Positions 34,697 through 47,489 are shown, numbered from the stretch's first letter. The stretch is 64,000 nucleotides of DNA from Rutidosis leptorrhynchoides (GCF_046630445.1 NC_092338.1:151452501-151516500); one strand, 5' to 3'. Numbers and translations: made by a program. Notes: generated by a model not told the origin, from the letters alone.

Positions 34697-35277
34697 TTTC
34701 TTCAGATGTAACACAGATTTAATGAGTTAATATCATATTAAGCTCATTTAATTTTTGGCTTGACTTAGAAATGATTAATCTCTAAAACATTAAAGATTAC
34801 ATAATCTTTGCGGAGTATTTCGCTAATGTAATCGATACTTCATTATTAATTCTTATTCCTCGGTGAAGGATGTTGATGCTCGTGGAATTTTTGTGAACCT
34901 TACAAGGCACAGATGATGTTTTCTGGAAAGTTTCGAGTACATCGAAAATGAAAATTTAAAATTAATTATGTAATTGAATAATACACTTGGTTTATTATGA
35001 AATGGAATTCATTAAGTTGAAACAGAGATTGTAGTTAACAATGGTTAAGTTGTTAAGGAAGGATGTACATCATTGCATATTAGTAATATGAACTAACCGA
35101 GTAGTACCTACCAGTTAAGATTCACACGTAATAGCTTAGTACGAAAAGATTTATTTTGATTTCAAAATTTATATATATTAAATATACATAAAATTTCTTC
35201 AGGGGAAATGAGTTAATACTTCATCGGTTATTGTTGCTGGTATTTCTTGGTAACTATGATGCGTATGACGTTGATGT
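33930..35277 (-). other. Non-coding internal region of element D with PPT-like motif copies
   Basis: No supported ORF. Two internal copies of the priming motif occur on the - strand: AACGGGTAGGTAATACCCG near 34590-34608 and AACTGGTAGGTACTACTC near 35100-35117, each followed at a similar distance by similar AT-rich sequence with a TA run (34664-34690). They suggest segmental duplication of a leader module. Confidence 0.5.
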
Positions 35278-37659
35278 TCAAGGTACATATTGTGATGTTG
35301 AGGCTTGCGGTGCGGATGTTGTTGGTGGTGGTAATGGTACTGTTGGTGTTGTTGTCGGTGGTACTGTTGATGCTGGTGATTCTGCTGGTGCTTGTAACCT
35401 TTGCACCATATTCTCCAAAGCCACTACCCGAGCGCGAAGCTCGTTGACTTCTTCTACTACACCGGGATGATTGTCGGTTTCGGACGAGCGGATGAATAAG
35501 ATCCAGAATTTGAGAGAGTATATGATCATGACGAGATATTCTGGAGATGAGAGAGAAAATGGTATTACGAACAGGTTCGCCGCTAAGTGCTTCAGGTTCT
35601 TCGCCAAGAGGGCAATGTGGTGGATGGAAGGGATCGCCTTCTTCTTGTCTCCAATAATTAAGTAGGCTACGAACTGAAAGGACCCGTTCATATACATTAT
35701 AAACGATTCACAATAGTTGATTACATCGCGAGGTATTTGACCTCTATATGATACGTTTTACAAACATTGCATTCGTTTTTAAAAGACAAACTTTCTTTAC
35801 ATCAAAAATTGACGGCATGCATACCATTTCATATTACATCCAACTATAATTGACTTAATATTAATCTTGATGAACTCAACGACTCGAATGTAACGTCTTT
35901 CAAAGTATGTCTTGAATGACTCAAAGTAATATCCTTAAAATGAGCTAATGCACAGCGGAAGATTTCTTTAATACCTGAGAATAAATATGCTTTAAAGTGT
36001 CAACCAAAAGGTTGGTGAGTTCATTAGTTTATCATAATCCATCATTTCTGTAATAGTAATAGACCACAAGATTTCAGTTTCTATAAATATCCGTACACTC
36101 GCAAGTGTATAAAAGTATTCTATAAGTTGTAGGCACTCGGTAACAAGCCTTAACGTTCATGTTTTACCCTCTGAAGTACACCAGATCAGGTGTGTTTAAA
36201 ATAACCTCGAAGTACTAAAGCATCCCATAGTCAGGATGGGGTTTGTCAGGCCCAATAGATCTATCTTTAGGATTCGTGCCTACCGTACATAGACAAGTAG
36301 TTTAATGTTACCAAGCTAAGGGTATATTTCTGGTTTAAACCCACGTAGAATTAGTTTTAGTACTTGTGCCTATTTCGTAAAACATTTATAAAAACAGCGC
36401 ATGTATTCTCAGTCCCAAAAATATATATAAAAGGGAGCAAATGAAACTCACAATACTGTATTTCGTAGCAATTATGTATATGACGGCACTGAACAAGTGC
36501 AGGGTTTGTCTCGGATTCACGAACCTATATTAAGTATATATATTTATATGTTGGTCAATATCTGTGTAACAATTTAGGTCAAGTCGTAGTGTATCACAAT
36601 CCTAATGCTCGAGACCGACATGCAAAAGTCAACAAAAGTCAACTTGACCCAAAATGACTTCCAAAATCTATACATGTTTATTATATAACTTATATATAGT
36701 AGTTTTATATATTTAAATATATTTATCAGATCTTATTATACTAAATAATACAAGTCATTTATAAATAAAAATTTATATTAAAATTCATATATGATAAAAA
36801 TATACTTTTATATATCTCAAGTAATAAAATTTATAAAATTCACTTAATATCATAAAAATATAGTGGTATGTATTATTAATGTAATTACATTACGTGTGGT
36901 AAAAATATCTTTGTACGCATATTTATTTGATAAAATAATATTGATAATAATGATAATGATAAAAATAATAAAATGATAGTTTCAATAAAAATATTAATTT
37001 TTAGTAATAAAGATAATTTTAGCAATAACATCAACTGATAACAGTTATAATAATCGTTTTAATAATAATATTAAAATTAATGATAATTCAGTTGACCATA
37101 TCTTTTAATCCGTTCATCGAAACCACACGATTTCTAAATGAAAAGTTATTAATTTTTTCTTCAGCTTTTCAACGACATGCATATCATATAACTTATCTCA
37201 GTAGCATATGTATCAAATTCGTGATTTATCATAAACTATTTAACGACGAAACTAAGCATACAAACATGCATAATCATATATACTCGAGCACTACTTAGGG
37301 ATACACTATTAATATATAAAAGATAAGATATGAATGCTCACGTATCAATATTGTGATTCAATATTGCAGGAAAGTACGTAGACGCAACGAAAATGATAAA
37401 CGTTAGGTTGACCTCACGAGCAATACCCTCGATCAATACCCATAACCTTCATAGCTATAACCCATAATTTCCTTAGCTCTATCCCATTTGAAAACTTATT
37501 TTGAAATCGTCTGAATATAACTCCGTCGTAGTATTTTATGTATACTAATAATATCTTAAAATAATACTAAGTAAATATATATATACGTAATTCGATTGAG
37601 AGAGTTTAGAGAAATATATTTTCAAGTTTCTATGAAATAATGAAACCTATTGAATTCTA

Positions 37660-37665
37660 TTTATA
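37660..37665 (-). promoter_or_regulatory. TATA box of solo LTR H
   Basis: TATAAA on the - strand within TATTATAAATAGAATT. The tandem array begins 11 bases upstream of it. Confidence 0.5.
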
Positions 37666-37675
37666 ATAGATTTTT

Positions 37676-37925
37676 GAATTATTAAAGTGAATTATTAAAG
37701 TGAATTATTAAAGTATGAATTATTAAAGTGAATTATTAAAGTATGAATTATTAAAGTGAATTATTAAAGTATGAATTATTAAAGTGAATTATTAAAGTAT
37801 GAATTATTAAAGTGAATTATTAAAGTATGAATTATTAAAGTGAATTATTAAAGTATGAATTATTAAAGTGAATTATTAAAGTATGAATTATTAAAGTGAA
37901 TTATTAAAGTATGAATTATTAAAGT
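37676..37925. repeat. Dimeric tandem array in LTR H (13 + 15 bp units)
   Basis: GAATTATTAAAGT (13) alternates with GAATTATTAAAGTAT (15), giving about eight copies of a 28-bp higher-order unit, then decays into AAAGTAAAGT runs. It lies just upstream of the LTR TATA box on the - strand. Confidence 0.95.
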
Positions 37926-38620
37926 TAAAGTAAAGTAAAAGTAAAGTAAAGATAAAGTTAAAGTATAGTAAAAGTATAAAACTATGTACGTATAATACGC
38001 GTATAAAAAAATATATATAATATTAATTTAAATCGTTTTATATATTTAATAAAATAAAATATAAATATCGTTATCTTTATCATACTGGTTAAGTATTGAG
38101 TTGTTAAAAAGAATAGATTTCTTAAATCACAGTGGACCTCATAACATAGGCCCGTAATCATATCATAATGTATCTGATAATTCAATTATTTGATATTATC
38201 TCTTAATTCTGTCGATAAATATATCGAAACAAATATGTTCATGTAAAGTATCATATATCTAATACTTTGTTAATGTTTTCAGTTAATATTATATATTATA
38301 TATACATATCTATATACACATAATTGTTCGTGAATCGTCGAACACGGTCAAAGGGTAATTGATTACATGAATGTAGTTCCAAACTTTTTGAGATTCAACA
38401 TTACAAATTCTGCTTATCGTGTCGGAAACATATAAAGGTTAAGTTTAAATTTGGTCGGAAATTTCCGGGTCGTCACACGAACCCATCCCCAATTCATCCA
38501 GAATAGATGATGGCTAATTGGTTGATCCATTCCGGTTACACTGTCTTCGGAATTCAGGTGAATATCCATATCGGAATAGCTGTCAGAGTTTAAGGAATTT
38601 GAACTAGATACAAGATCCAT

Positions 38621-39009
38621 CTTGTATAATTAGAGAGATATTTTTGATATGAAATAGATTATAGAATTTAGATTGGTACTCTTCAATACATAATTTACAT
38701 ATGTATATATAATACCAAAATCCCATAAATTACGAAGACATTTTCGGAAGATGTCAGGAAAAGTTTACAGTAAGAGATACGCTAAGATATGAATTAGCAG
38801 ATATGCTAAGATATGAATTTTGTCCATACACTATTCATGCAATAAATGCAGGCAAATGTGTCTAGACTTAAGAATTATAAGCATGTAATTTCCGACAAGA
38901 AATGATAAGCAAAACTTTTAACATGCAGAAACGGTCGAAGTCCAGACTTACTAATGCATCTTAACAACTATCAGTTAGACACACTCATGCAAGACCTGGT
39001 TCGCTAGGA
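38621..39009 (-). other. Leader of element D
   Basis: About 390 bases between PBS and ORF1, AT-rich, with a short direct repeat (GCTAAGATATGAATT at 38781 and 38807). No other feature seen. Confidence 0.6.
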
Positions 39010-39026
39010 CCAACACTCTGATACCA
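39010..39026 (-). other. Primer binding site of element D (initiator tRNA-Met type)
   Basis: On the - strand TGGTATCAGAGTGTTGG, two bases after the end of the LTR. TGGTATCAGAG matches the tRNA-iMet complement. This fixes the element's orientation. Confidence 0.88.
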
Positions 39027-39028
39027 AC

Positions 39029-40007
39029 TGTGACGATCGCTCCAAATCCATATGGGCGAGTCATTCTTCGATTTCATTGCGAGGTTTTTGACCTCTATAT
39101 GATACATTTTGTAAACATTGCATTCTTTTGAAAAGGCAAACCATAAATGAATATTTAAATCAAAGGTTTTCGACATGTGATGATTTCTACATATAGACAA
39201 TCATCGTAAATAATAGTTTACAATAGTACTTCCGTTGACAATGCAGTCAAAATAAGATACATGGTGATGATTTGGTGAATGCAACGTTTCCTTGGAAAAT
39301 ATGCCATGTAAGACTCCATACACATAGCTTGTCTAACATATAAGCAAACAGCGGAAGACTTATAGGGAACCTGAGAATAAACATACTTAAAAGTGTCAAC
39401 ACAAAGGTTGGTAATATTCAAAAATCCAATTTATCAATCTCGTAAACAAGTTGTTTAAATCTTAATTGCAGATTCAAAAGCAATTTCAATTAACGTCAAT
39501 CATAATTCAGTTGATCATATCTTTTAATCCGTTCATCGAAATTACGCGATTTCTAAATGAAAAGTTATTGATTTTTCGCCAGCTTTCCAAAAACATGTAT
39601 ATCATATACCTTTTACCAGTAATATATGTATTTAATTCGTGATTTATTATAAACTGTTTAACGACGAAATTTAGTATACAAGCATGCATAAACATATATA
39701 CTCGAGCACTAGACATGTATACACTATTAATATATAAAAGATAAGATATGAATGCTCACGTATCAATATTGTGATTCAATATTGCAGGAAAGTACGTAGA
39801 CGCAACGAAAATGATAAATGCTAGGTTGACCTTTGACTCATGATCATAACCCCCAAGCAATACTCATAACCTCCATAGTTATAACCCATAATTTCCTTAG
39901 CTCTATCTCGCTCGAAAAGCTTGTTTTGAAAATAACCCGCTCATGACCTCGTCGTAGTATTTTATGTATAATATTAATAATAATATAATACAAATAATAA
40001 TAAGATT

Positions 40008-40054
<47 letters not shown>

Positions 40055-40536
40055 CTGAGTGACATAAAAAGGTTTAAATGCAATGGATTCGGCATAAACT
40101 TGGGCTATTTATAGAAGAATTATGATTCCTGACCGCCATGCGATCGCATGGGTTTTATGCCTATTTCTCATGCGATCGCAAGACCCCAAAATCCGGCTCA
40201 CAATTTTTTTGTTTTCTTGTTTGTCGACATATTATTATATATATATATAATATATATAATTTAAATAATTAATTATATATTATATTAAATTCATGTGCAT
40301 AGTTGACTTGTAATTTTCGTTCCGATGACTCGTACGTTGTCACTCGACTTATGTCCCGGTTCCGGTTTCTCGAACGCATTTTCGCACGCTTAGAAAACTC
40401 GCAATTTACGTTTTGTGACTCGTACCTTTGTCAAAATATAGTCTTAAATTATCAATAAACTATATCATTCAAAGTGTATCTTAAACTTTCGAGTGTTTTG
40501 GTCATTTACTTCTATAAATCATTGTCTCGCTATTTG

Positions 40537-40606
<70 letters not shown>

Positions 40607-40980
40607 CAAATCGTTTTATGACCAAGTTAATATATATTTTCAACATTCATAAACACGTTTTAAATATACGTCGCAAGTTATTCATACAATTAATATTCCA
40701 ACTTATCATATATATTCAAATGAATATTTAAACCAATAAGTTTAATGTACGGTATCAAACAATTAATACATTGTTACGTTTTCAAGTTATAGTATATATA
40801 TGTATCTATATACATATAATTGTTCACGAATCGTCAAGAACAACCGAAAGGTATTTGAATATATGAAAGTAGTTCAAAAATTTTGAGATTCGGTTTTACA
40901 GACTTTCCTTATCGTGTCGGAAACGTTAAATCATTTAAAGATAAAGTTTAAATTTGGTCAAATATTTCCGGGTTGTCACA
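39029..40980 (-). repeat. 5' LTR of element D (1952 bp)
   Basis: On the - strand begins TGTGACAACCCGGAAA and ends CGATCGTCACA. It has the intact palindrome pair and TATA box and a TA run of about 30 units at 40540-40602 that is much shorter in the partner LTR (about 13 units). Confidence 0.93.
40108..40183 (-). promoter_or_regulatory. Core promoter of D 5' LTR: two palindromes, 32-bp spacing, TATA box
   Basis: CCATGCGATCGCATGG at 40136-40151 and TCATGCGATCGCAAGA at 40168-40183 start 32 bp apart. The - strand TATAAA (40108-40113) is 22 bases from the nearer site. Same geometry as in the A and E LTRs. Confidence 0.75.
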
Positions 40981-40985
40981 GTTCA

Positions 40986-41262
40986 CCCTACATTTCATGT
41001 ATCAAATTTGAAAAAGTGTCTTGCTCCACCGGAACTTATCATACCATTAGAGGAACTTACAATTGATGACAAACTCCACTTCGTGGAAGAAGCTGTCAAG
41101 ATTATGGACCGTGAGGTCAAGGTTTTGAAACACAATAGGATTCTGATCGTCCGAGTCCGATGGAATGCCAAACGAGGGCCTGAGTTTACTTGGGAGCGAG
41201 GGGATCAAATGATGCAGAAGTATCCTCACCTTTTCCCAGCTCCTCCATCTCCCTCAGCTTAA
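40986..41262 (+). CDS. pol: C-terminal chromodomain segment of element C pol
   Basis: Continues C's pol after [21 protein letters not shown], then the chromodomain-like tail FVEEAVKIMDREVKVLKHNR ... WERGDQMMQKYPHLFP and a stop at 41260-41262. With one gttca copy removed, the join reads SSVH directly into TFHVSNLKK. Chromodomains of this group recognise heterochromatic histone marks and guide integration. The segment itself is intact. Confidence 0.9.
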
Positions 41263-41298
41263 AATTTCAGGATGAAATTTTCTTTAACAGGTGGGTAA
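41263..41298 (+). other. Priming region before the 3' LTR of element C
   Basis: AATTTCAGGATGAAATTT followed by AACAGGTGGGTAA immediately before TGTAACGACCC. A diverged version of the B/D/E/G arrangement. Confidence 0.7.
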
Positions 41299-44249
41299 TG
41301 TAACGACCCTGGATTTACCAACGTTTATTTATTAATAATTATTACTAATACTTGTAATTTAATGAATGTGTTGTTTATATACATTTACTTGTTACCATAC
41401 TTGACTTTTAAATGCCCGACACGTCTTTGTGACACGCGAACATTTCACTAATAATATTTTCAGATATTATTTACATTCATGGTTAATTATTATTAATCAT
41501 TTTTAATTAACTAAGGTTACAAGTTAATTACTTGGGCTTTGTTGGATTTAATTTGTTAACCACTTGAACTTGGGCTTTCATTAGTGTTAATGGACTTAAG
41601 AGCCCACCCTACTCATCTTAATGGACTTATTAGCCCATCTTAATAAGCAAGTATTACTTTGAGATTAAACTAGATTGCTTTGTGCATATAGAATCTAGTC
41701 ACATGTTACTTACAACTAGTTCCCATGCAAACACCCTTAATTACCAACTTTTGAACCAATACATGCAATGAACTAGTGGACTAATCCCTCCTCCCTCCCC
41801 TTGTGAAAGCCGTCAGCCTAAGGGCCTTGGGGAGTGGATTTTGCTTTCAAATTTTGTTAACTTATTACTAGTATTCTCTCATTCTACCTCCTCACTTTTA
41901 CACACACTTACTTGCACTTTTTCTCTCATATCATTTTCTCTCTACCTTGTAAGTTATAAGCCTTGTTTCTTCTTCCTTTTTTCTCTTTGAAACCGTGGCT
42001 AGCAACACTCATCATCATCAATCCTTGTTGTCGTTTGATTACTTGTTATTGTTGTTGATTACTTACTAGTTAATAAGAATCAAACTTTTTAGTTAGATTC
42101 TTCATATTATCTTGTATTTACAAGAACACACAAGAACCTAACTTACTAGTTATGTTCTACATTTAATGTCTTGAAAGATTAAAGTTCATGTGTTGTAAAA
42201 ATCATTACTTGAATTCATGTTAGTAAACTTAAAAGTTTACTTCCTTAAAGATCAAGACTTTGGCTTGAATATTTAAAGTATGAACAACAATGAACTAGTT
42301 ACTTGTTTATTTAGATTATATCTTCATTTCCTAGCATTTTAAATTCGTGATTTATGTTGTTCTTGGTCAAGTGTTACTAGTTAACTTTGATCTCATTTTT
42401 CTTGAACTAAAGTTAACTTTATAAGTTCAAGAACATGGAAGTATAACTTTCTAGTTATAACTTCAAACACTTATGAAAGATCTAAGTTTCTATAGCTTAT
42501 GGTCTACTTATTTTGTCATAAACAAAAGCTTGTAAGCTTACATACACTTTACAAGATGAAAATCTAAGTTTTGTAACTTATGGTTTCATTAAAGTAAAGA
42601 TTCAAGTATTATTACTTAGGATTTAACTTAATAACTTTAGATCTAGACCTTTGGGTCTTGAATCTTCAAGATCTAACTAAGAACTATGTTCTACATCTTA
42701 AGATCTTGATTAGTTAGTTTACTTTCAAGTTTGTAGTTCAATATTACTTTTATAGTTCATGTATGTGTCGGATCTAAGATTTTGATGTAACTTTGGTTCA
42801 TCAAGCTACTTGCAACACTTAAATGAGTTGTGCTACATGTTTTAGACTTACAACAAGTGTTATGATGGTCAAACCTTGGTTAAGATGATGCAAACACATC
42901 AACGAGTTGTACACTTGAAGCTATATGCATCAAGGATGAGAACCGTGATAGGCATCGAGCACCAAGAACCCACCGGAACCTACTGTTTACTATTTTTTGG
43001 AACATACCCGAATACCTGGGCTACTGTAAAGTTTATTTTCAGTTAGCTCTGTTCGAGTAGATAATTTTTCGTTTAAGACTCATCTTAATCCGAGTTACAG
43101 TTTGGGATCTATGGCCCTCCGAGTGTCACTATGTCCTTTAACGTTGTGCTGAAAATTCTGACCTACTCGCACTTAGACCGTCGCCACGGTCAAACGAAGA
43201 CGAGTTTGATTCTGGAATTTTTACCACAACTAAAGGACTCATATACGGAGCCATGGCCACTGGTCTCACCTTATTTCAGTAGGTATAGAGGCCGTGGTGA
43301 CTGATCGAAGTCAGCCTTTGTTTTAAACTCTTTTCATGAACGAAACTTACTTTACACCTTTTGTTTGATGATGAATGATGATGACCCTTAAGACCTAATT
43401 TACATACATTTAAACATATTGGAACGATTTACTGACTTAGTAATATTTGACTTAGGTTGAGGACTTTTCGGACCTACATACTTTGCTTACTTCCCGACTC
43501 AACTTTACTACTACTTTACACTGTGAGTTATAGCATCCCTTTTTACTTTAACTATTTTGGGAACTGGGAATACATGCGCATTTTACATTTTACATACTAG
43601 GCACGAGTACTTAAACTTTATATATGTGTGGGTTATACAACGGCATAAACATTCCCTTTAGCTCGGTAACGTTTAGTCATTGGTTTTTGAACCGGTGAAC
43701 GCGAATCTTAGATATGGATCCATAGGGTTTGACATCCCCGCTCGGGCTAGTAGCGCTAGCATTTAACGGGTGTTTAATACTTCGTAAACATACGCACTCG
43801 CCAAGTGTACTTTCAGGGGGTTATAAACGTTAAGTTAGTTACCAAGTGCCCACGGTTAAACATATACTTTATCATACTGTTTTGAAACGCTCTTTGTAGC
43901 ACTGAAATCTCGTGGCCTACCTTACATACTTTTATACTTAAACTATAGCTCACCAACCTTTGTGTTGACGTTTTGTTTTTCTCAGGTGCTTAAGGTTAGC
44001 CGCTTCCGCTGTTGTACTAGTCTTGCTGTAGACACCCGCTGCTTTAGAGATGTCACCGCATGAACGTTTATGTTGCATTCATAAACATTATTAATTTTGA
44101 AACTATGATTTGTAACGACCTATGGGTCACCTACTATTATCCTTGCTTCTATTCATTGAAGCATACTTTTGGATGTAAAACATTTGACGTTGTTTATGAC
44201 GTCACCTTTTATCATGAATGCAACTTGTTTTGAAAACGCATATAGTGTT
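41299..44249 (+). repeat. 3' LTR of element C, 3' end cut off by element E
   Basis: Starts TGTAACGACCCTGG. No ORF. Contains the conserved CACCAACCTTTGTGTTGACG block (43951-43970) and CGCTTCCGCTGTTG, which in other LTRs lie 300-400 bases before the end; sequence up to 44249 (TGCAACTTGTTTTGAAAACG) also fits this position, so the LTR probably lost only about its last 100 bases to the far side of E. Confidence 0.8.
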
Positions 44250-45322
44250 TGTAACGACCCGTCAAAATCGCTATTGATGCGGCACGTTAATCATTGATTC
44301 CACAGTGAGGTTTTGACCTCTATATGATACGTTTTGATAAAATATTGCATTCATTAAAATAAGTGACTTTCTAAACATAGAAAGTTTTAAACATGTGGGC
44401 GAGTGCTTAGGTATAAGCAAAACCCCAAAATACATAAGTCTTTAATTTACAGGTTGACATCACAGTCCAATTATTTATTACACAACGCAGTTTTATTTTG
44501 AATGCAATAAACTTTGTACAAAGCGTGAGAGACTCCATGCAGGCAACAAGCACATCACAGCGGAAGCATTCTAAGGACCTGAGAATAAAACATGCTAAAA
44601 AGTCAACACGGATGTTGGTGAGTTATAGGTTTAATTGCTCGAGTCATAAACATATATAAAGATAGACCACAAGATTTCATCAAAAGTTTATCAATAGATT
44701 CTACGTAACAGAGCACCCTGGTAACTAAACTTAACGCTATAGTGATAATTACCCCATTCGTTTTAATACGCGCAAACCAACGTGTCTTAAACTCAAATAA
44801 CATACGTCCGTTAAAAGGCTAGCGCTCTAGCTCGGACGGGGATGTCAAGCCCTATGGATCCATATACAATTATTCGCGCCCACCAGTCCATATCCTATGT
44901 ACTGGCTGCTACTAGTTACCAAAGCTAAGGGATTTTCGGTTTAACTCAGTGTAGAATTTTGTATGTACTTGTGTCTTATTGCGTTTAAAATAAATTGCAT
45001 GTATTCTCAGCCCAAAAATATTTAAAGTATTTAAAAAGGGAGACTATAACTCACAGTTCAATATTGCGATTCAATATTGTAGGCAAATTGCGTAGACGTA
45101 ATGATGGTAGACGACTGTATGGTTGGTCTTGGATTCAAGAACAATACCCCGAACAATACCCGATATTTCCTTATTTTAAAACGGTTTGAAACCCGAATTA
45201 AAAATACCCTCGAATATACTTTATTATTATTAAACTTAAAATTAAAATTATAATTATAATTATAAATATAAAATTTACGTACATAAATAATTATGAAAAA
45301 TTTCGTCGAGCAAAACTGACCT

Positions 45323-45398
45323 TTTATAGTACTTTTCGATTTACTGTAGCTCATGCGATTGCATGAGTTTTCAGTGTTTTTGCCATGCGATCGCATGG
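45323..45398 (-). promoter_or_regulatory. Core promoter of E LTR: two palindromes, 32-bp spacing, TATA box
   Basis: TCATGCGATTGCATGA at 45351-45366 and CCATGCGATCGCATGG at 45383-45398 start 32 bp apart. The - strand TATAAA (45323-45328) lies 22 bases from the nearer site. Confidence 0.75.
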
Positions 45399-45436
45399 CC
45401 GCCTTTTCTGTTTTTGTTTGCTAGTTCGTCGACATC

Positions 45437-45686
45437 AAATAGTGTTACTGTAGCAAATAGTGTTTATTTTAGCAAATTGTGTTTTACTGTAGCAAATAGT
45501 GTTTACTGTAGCAAATAGTGTTTACTGTAGCAAATCACTGTAGCAAACTCGTTTTCACTGTAGCGCTGTAGCAAAATACGATTTCACTGTAGCAAATAGT
45601 GTTTTACTGTAGCAAATTGTGTTTTACTGTAGCAAAGTAATTTTTACTGTAGCAAATAGGGTTTTACTGTAGAAAAGTCATTTTTA
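45437..45686. repeat. Minisatellite of ACTGTAGCAAA units in E LTR
   Basis: About a dozen imperfect copies of ACTGTAGCAAATAGTGTTT (19-21 bp period), with one more ACTGTAGC at 45343 beside the first palindrome. It lies upstream of the promoter pair on the - strand, the place of U3 enhancers. Confidence 0.93.
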
Positions 45687-45786
45687 CTTGTACATATATA
45701 TACATACATATAATTGTTCATGAATCGTCGAGAGTAGTCAAAGGTAATTGTATATATGTAACAGTTCTAAAATTTTGAGACTCAAT

Positions 45787-47489
45787 CTAACAGACTTTGT
45801 TTAACGTGTTAAAATAATAAATCGTATAGATAATTGGTTTAAATAAGTCAAAAATTTTCGGGTCATCACAGTACCTCCCCGTTAAAGAAAATTTCGTCCC
45901 GAAATTTTGAGTAGTACCTGTTTCATGAGCGATATCAGTGAACAAATGTGGATACTTTTGCTTCATCTGATCTTCACGTTCCCAAGTAAACTCGGGTCCT
46001 CGTCTTGCGTTCCAACGAACCCTAACTATCGGTATTTTGCTTTGTTTTAATTGTTTGACCTCACGGTCCATGATTTCAACAGGTTCTTCGATAAAATGGA
46101 GTTTATCATTGATTCGTATTTCGTCAAGAGGAATTACGACATCCTCTTCAGCTAAACATTTCTTCAAATTTGACACGTGAAATGTGTTGTGAACACTACT
46201 AAGTTCTTGCGGTAGCTTTAATCGATAAGCAACTGTTCCAATTCTTTCGGTGATTTCAAAGGGTCCTACGTACCTAGGACTTAGCTTTCCTCGTTTACCG
46301 AATCGTACAACGCCTTTCCAGGGTGACACTTTCAACATGACTTTGTCGCCCACTTGAAATTCTAGCTGTTTTCTTCTTACATCAGCATAACTCTTTTGGC
46401 GACTCATGGCCGTTTTCAATCGCTGTTGTATTTGAATGATCTTTTCGGTGGTTTCATGAATAATTTCTGGTCCAGTAAGTTGTCTTTCTCCTACTTCACT
46501 CCAACAGATAGGAGATCTGCACTTTCTACCGTAAAGTGCTTCAAATGGCGCTGCGTTGATGCTCGTATGATAGCTGTTATCGTATGAAAATTCTGCCAAC
46601 GGTAAGTGTCGATCCCAACTGGATCCAAAGTCAATCACGCATGCCCGTAACATGTCTTCCAATGTTTGTATTGTTCTTTCACTTTGACCATCTGTCTGTG
46701 GGTGATAAGCGATGCTCATATCTAATCGAGTTCCCAATGCTTTTTGTAATGACTGCCAGAAACGTGATCAGATATGATAGAGATGGGTACACCATGCCTG
46801 GAAACTACTTCCTTCAAATATAGGCGTGCTAATTTCTCCATACTGTCTGTCTCCTTTATTGGTAGAAAGTGAGCTGATTTAGTTAGACGATCAACTATCA
46901 CCCAAATAGTATCATGACTACTTGCAGTCCTTGGCAATTTCGTAATGAAATCCATGGTTATTCTTTCCCATTTCTACTGCAGAATTTCTGGTTGTTGCAG
47001 TAATTCTGATGGCTTTTGGTGCTCAGCTTTGACCTTTGCACACGTTAAACATTTGCTTACATAAGTAGCAATTTCTATTTTCATATTAGGCCACCAATAA
47101 AACTTCTTGAGATCGTGGTACATTTTTCCGTTTCCTAGGTGAATTGAGTACCTCGTTTTGTGTGCTTCATCCAGTACTAGTTGCCTTAGGTTACCATGTT
47201 TTGGTACCCATATCCTACCAGCAAAATACAGGGTTCCATCGGCTTTTTCTTCAAGTTGTTTTTCTAACCCTTTGCTTATTTCGCCTTTTTCGTTTTCTTC
47301 TTTTAAAGCCTCTAACTGTGCTGCTTGAATTTGCTTTGTGAGATCAGTACGAATTGTAATATTCAAAGCTCGGACCCTAAGAGGTTTTACTCTTTCTTTT
47401 TGACTTAGGGCATCAGCTACAACATTAGCCTTTCCGGGGTGGTAACGGATTTCACAATCGTAATCGTTTAACAACTCTACCCAGCGACG
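45787..47489 (-). pseudogene. pol: RNase H end, integrase and chromodomain of element E, broken
   Basis: Read on the - strand after TAA at 47490. From 47474 a frame gives the RNase H tail ([14 protein letters not shown]) and integrase HHCC part ([12 protein letters not shown]), with a TAG for Trp at 46974. From 46955 comes the core (MDFITKLP ... [12 protein letters not shown]); then about 20 bases are missing after the second catalytic Asp, which shifts the frame. From 46737 the reading is open through [10 protein letters not shown] (catalytic Glu), the [10 protein letters not shown] region and the chromodomain tail ([18 protein letters not shown] ... [15 protein letters not shown]). The natural stop is lost, so the frame runs about 28 codons into the LTR. 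Confidence 0.88.
45871..45905 (-). other. Priming region before E 3' LTR
   Basis: On the - strand AAATTTCGGGACGAAATTTT then AACGGGGAGGTAC, directly before the LTR. The pol frame of E has no stop before this region and reads on into the LTR to 45787. Confidence 0.75.

Larger units (their letters stand above)
35675..38477 (-). mobile_element. Element H: solo LTR (2803 bp) of a chromovirus, inserted in D
   Basis: Flanked by the duplication cgaac at 35670-35674 and 38478-38482. On the - strand it begins TGTGACGACCCGGAAA and ends CGGGTCCTTTCA. It contains the LTR-typical blocks also seen in D (CCGTTCATCGAAA region near 37110; TCAATATTGTGATTCAATATTGC near 37346). No PBS, internal region or second LTR is present, so this is a product of recombination between two LTRs. 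Removing it restores D's ORF1 reading frame. Confidence 0.85.
35278..38620 (-). pseudogene. Gag-position ORF1 of element D, split by solo LTR H, frameshifted
   Basis: ATG at 38620 on the - strand. The first 46 codons (MDLVSSSNSLNSDSYSDMD ... WMNWGW) run to 38483, H with its duplication intervenes, and the same frame continues from 35674 as VRSLLNYWRQEEGDPF, through EEPEALSGEPVRNTIFSL, to ILDLIHPLVR near 35485. A single frame change there leads to SETDNHPGVVEEVNELRARV, a coiled-coil-like segment, and a Pro/Thr-rich end at 35278. So one protein of about 190 residues: acidic head, central conserved domain, coiled coil, Pro-rich tail. No zinc knuckle or enzyme motif. Position after the PBS suggests a Gag-like or packaging role; the family is not recognised. 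Confidence 0.55.
44250..45870 (-). repeat. 3' LTR of element E (1621 bp)
   Basis: On the - strand begins TGTGATGACCCGAAAA and ends TTGACGGGTCGTTACA. It contains the promoter pair, a minisatellite upstream of it, the GAGGTCAAAACCTC hairpin near 44308 and the GTTGAC/CAAC block near 44602. Confidence 0.9.

Noticed and set aside
37676..37925. CRISPR-like array
   Set aside because: Units of 13 and 15 bp without unique spacers, eukaryotic context; it is a tandem repeat in an LTR.
35675..38477. H as a complete small element
   Set aside because: No internal PBS, tract or second LTR; one TG...CA unit with a perfect target duplication is a solo LTR.
44595..44810. Small - strand ORF in E LTR (44603-44803)
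   Set aside because: Lies wholly in LTR sequence, no motif, no counterpart in other LTRs.
45437..45686. CRISPR-like array
   Set aside because: The segments between ACTGTAGC units are themselves repeats, and no cas genes are present.
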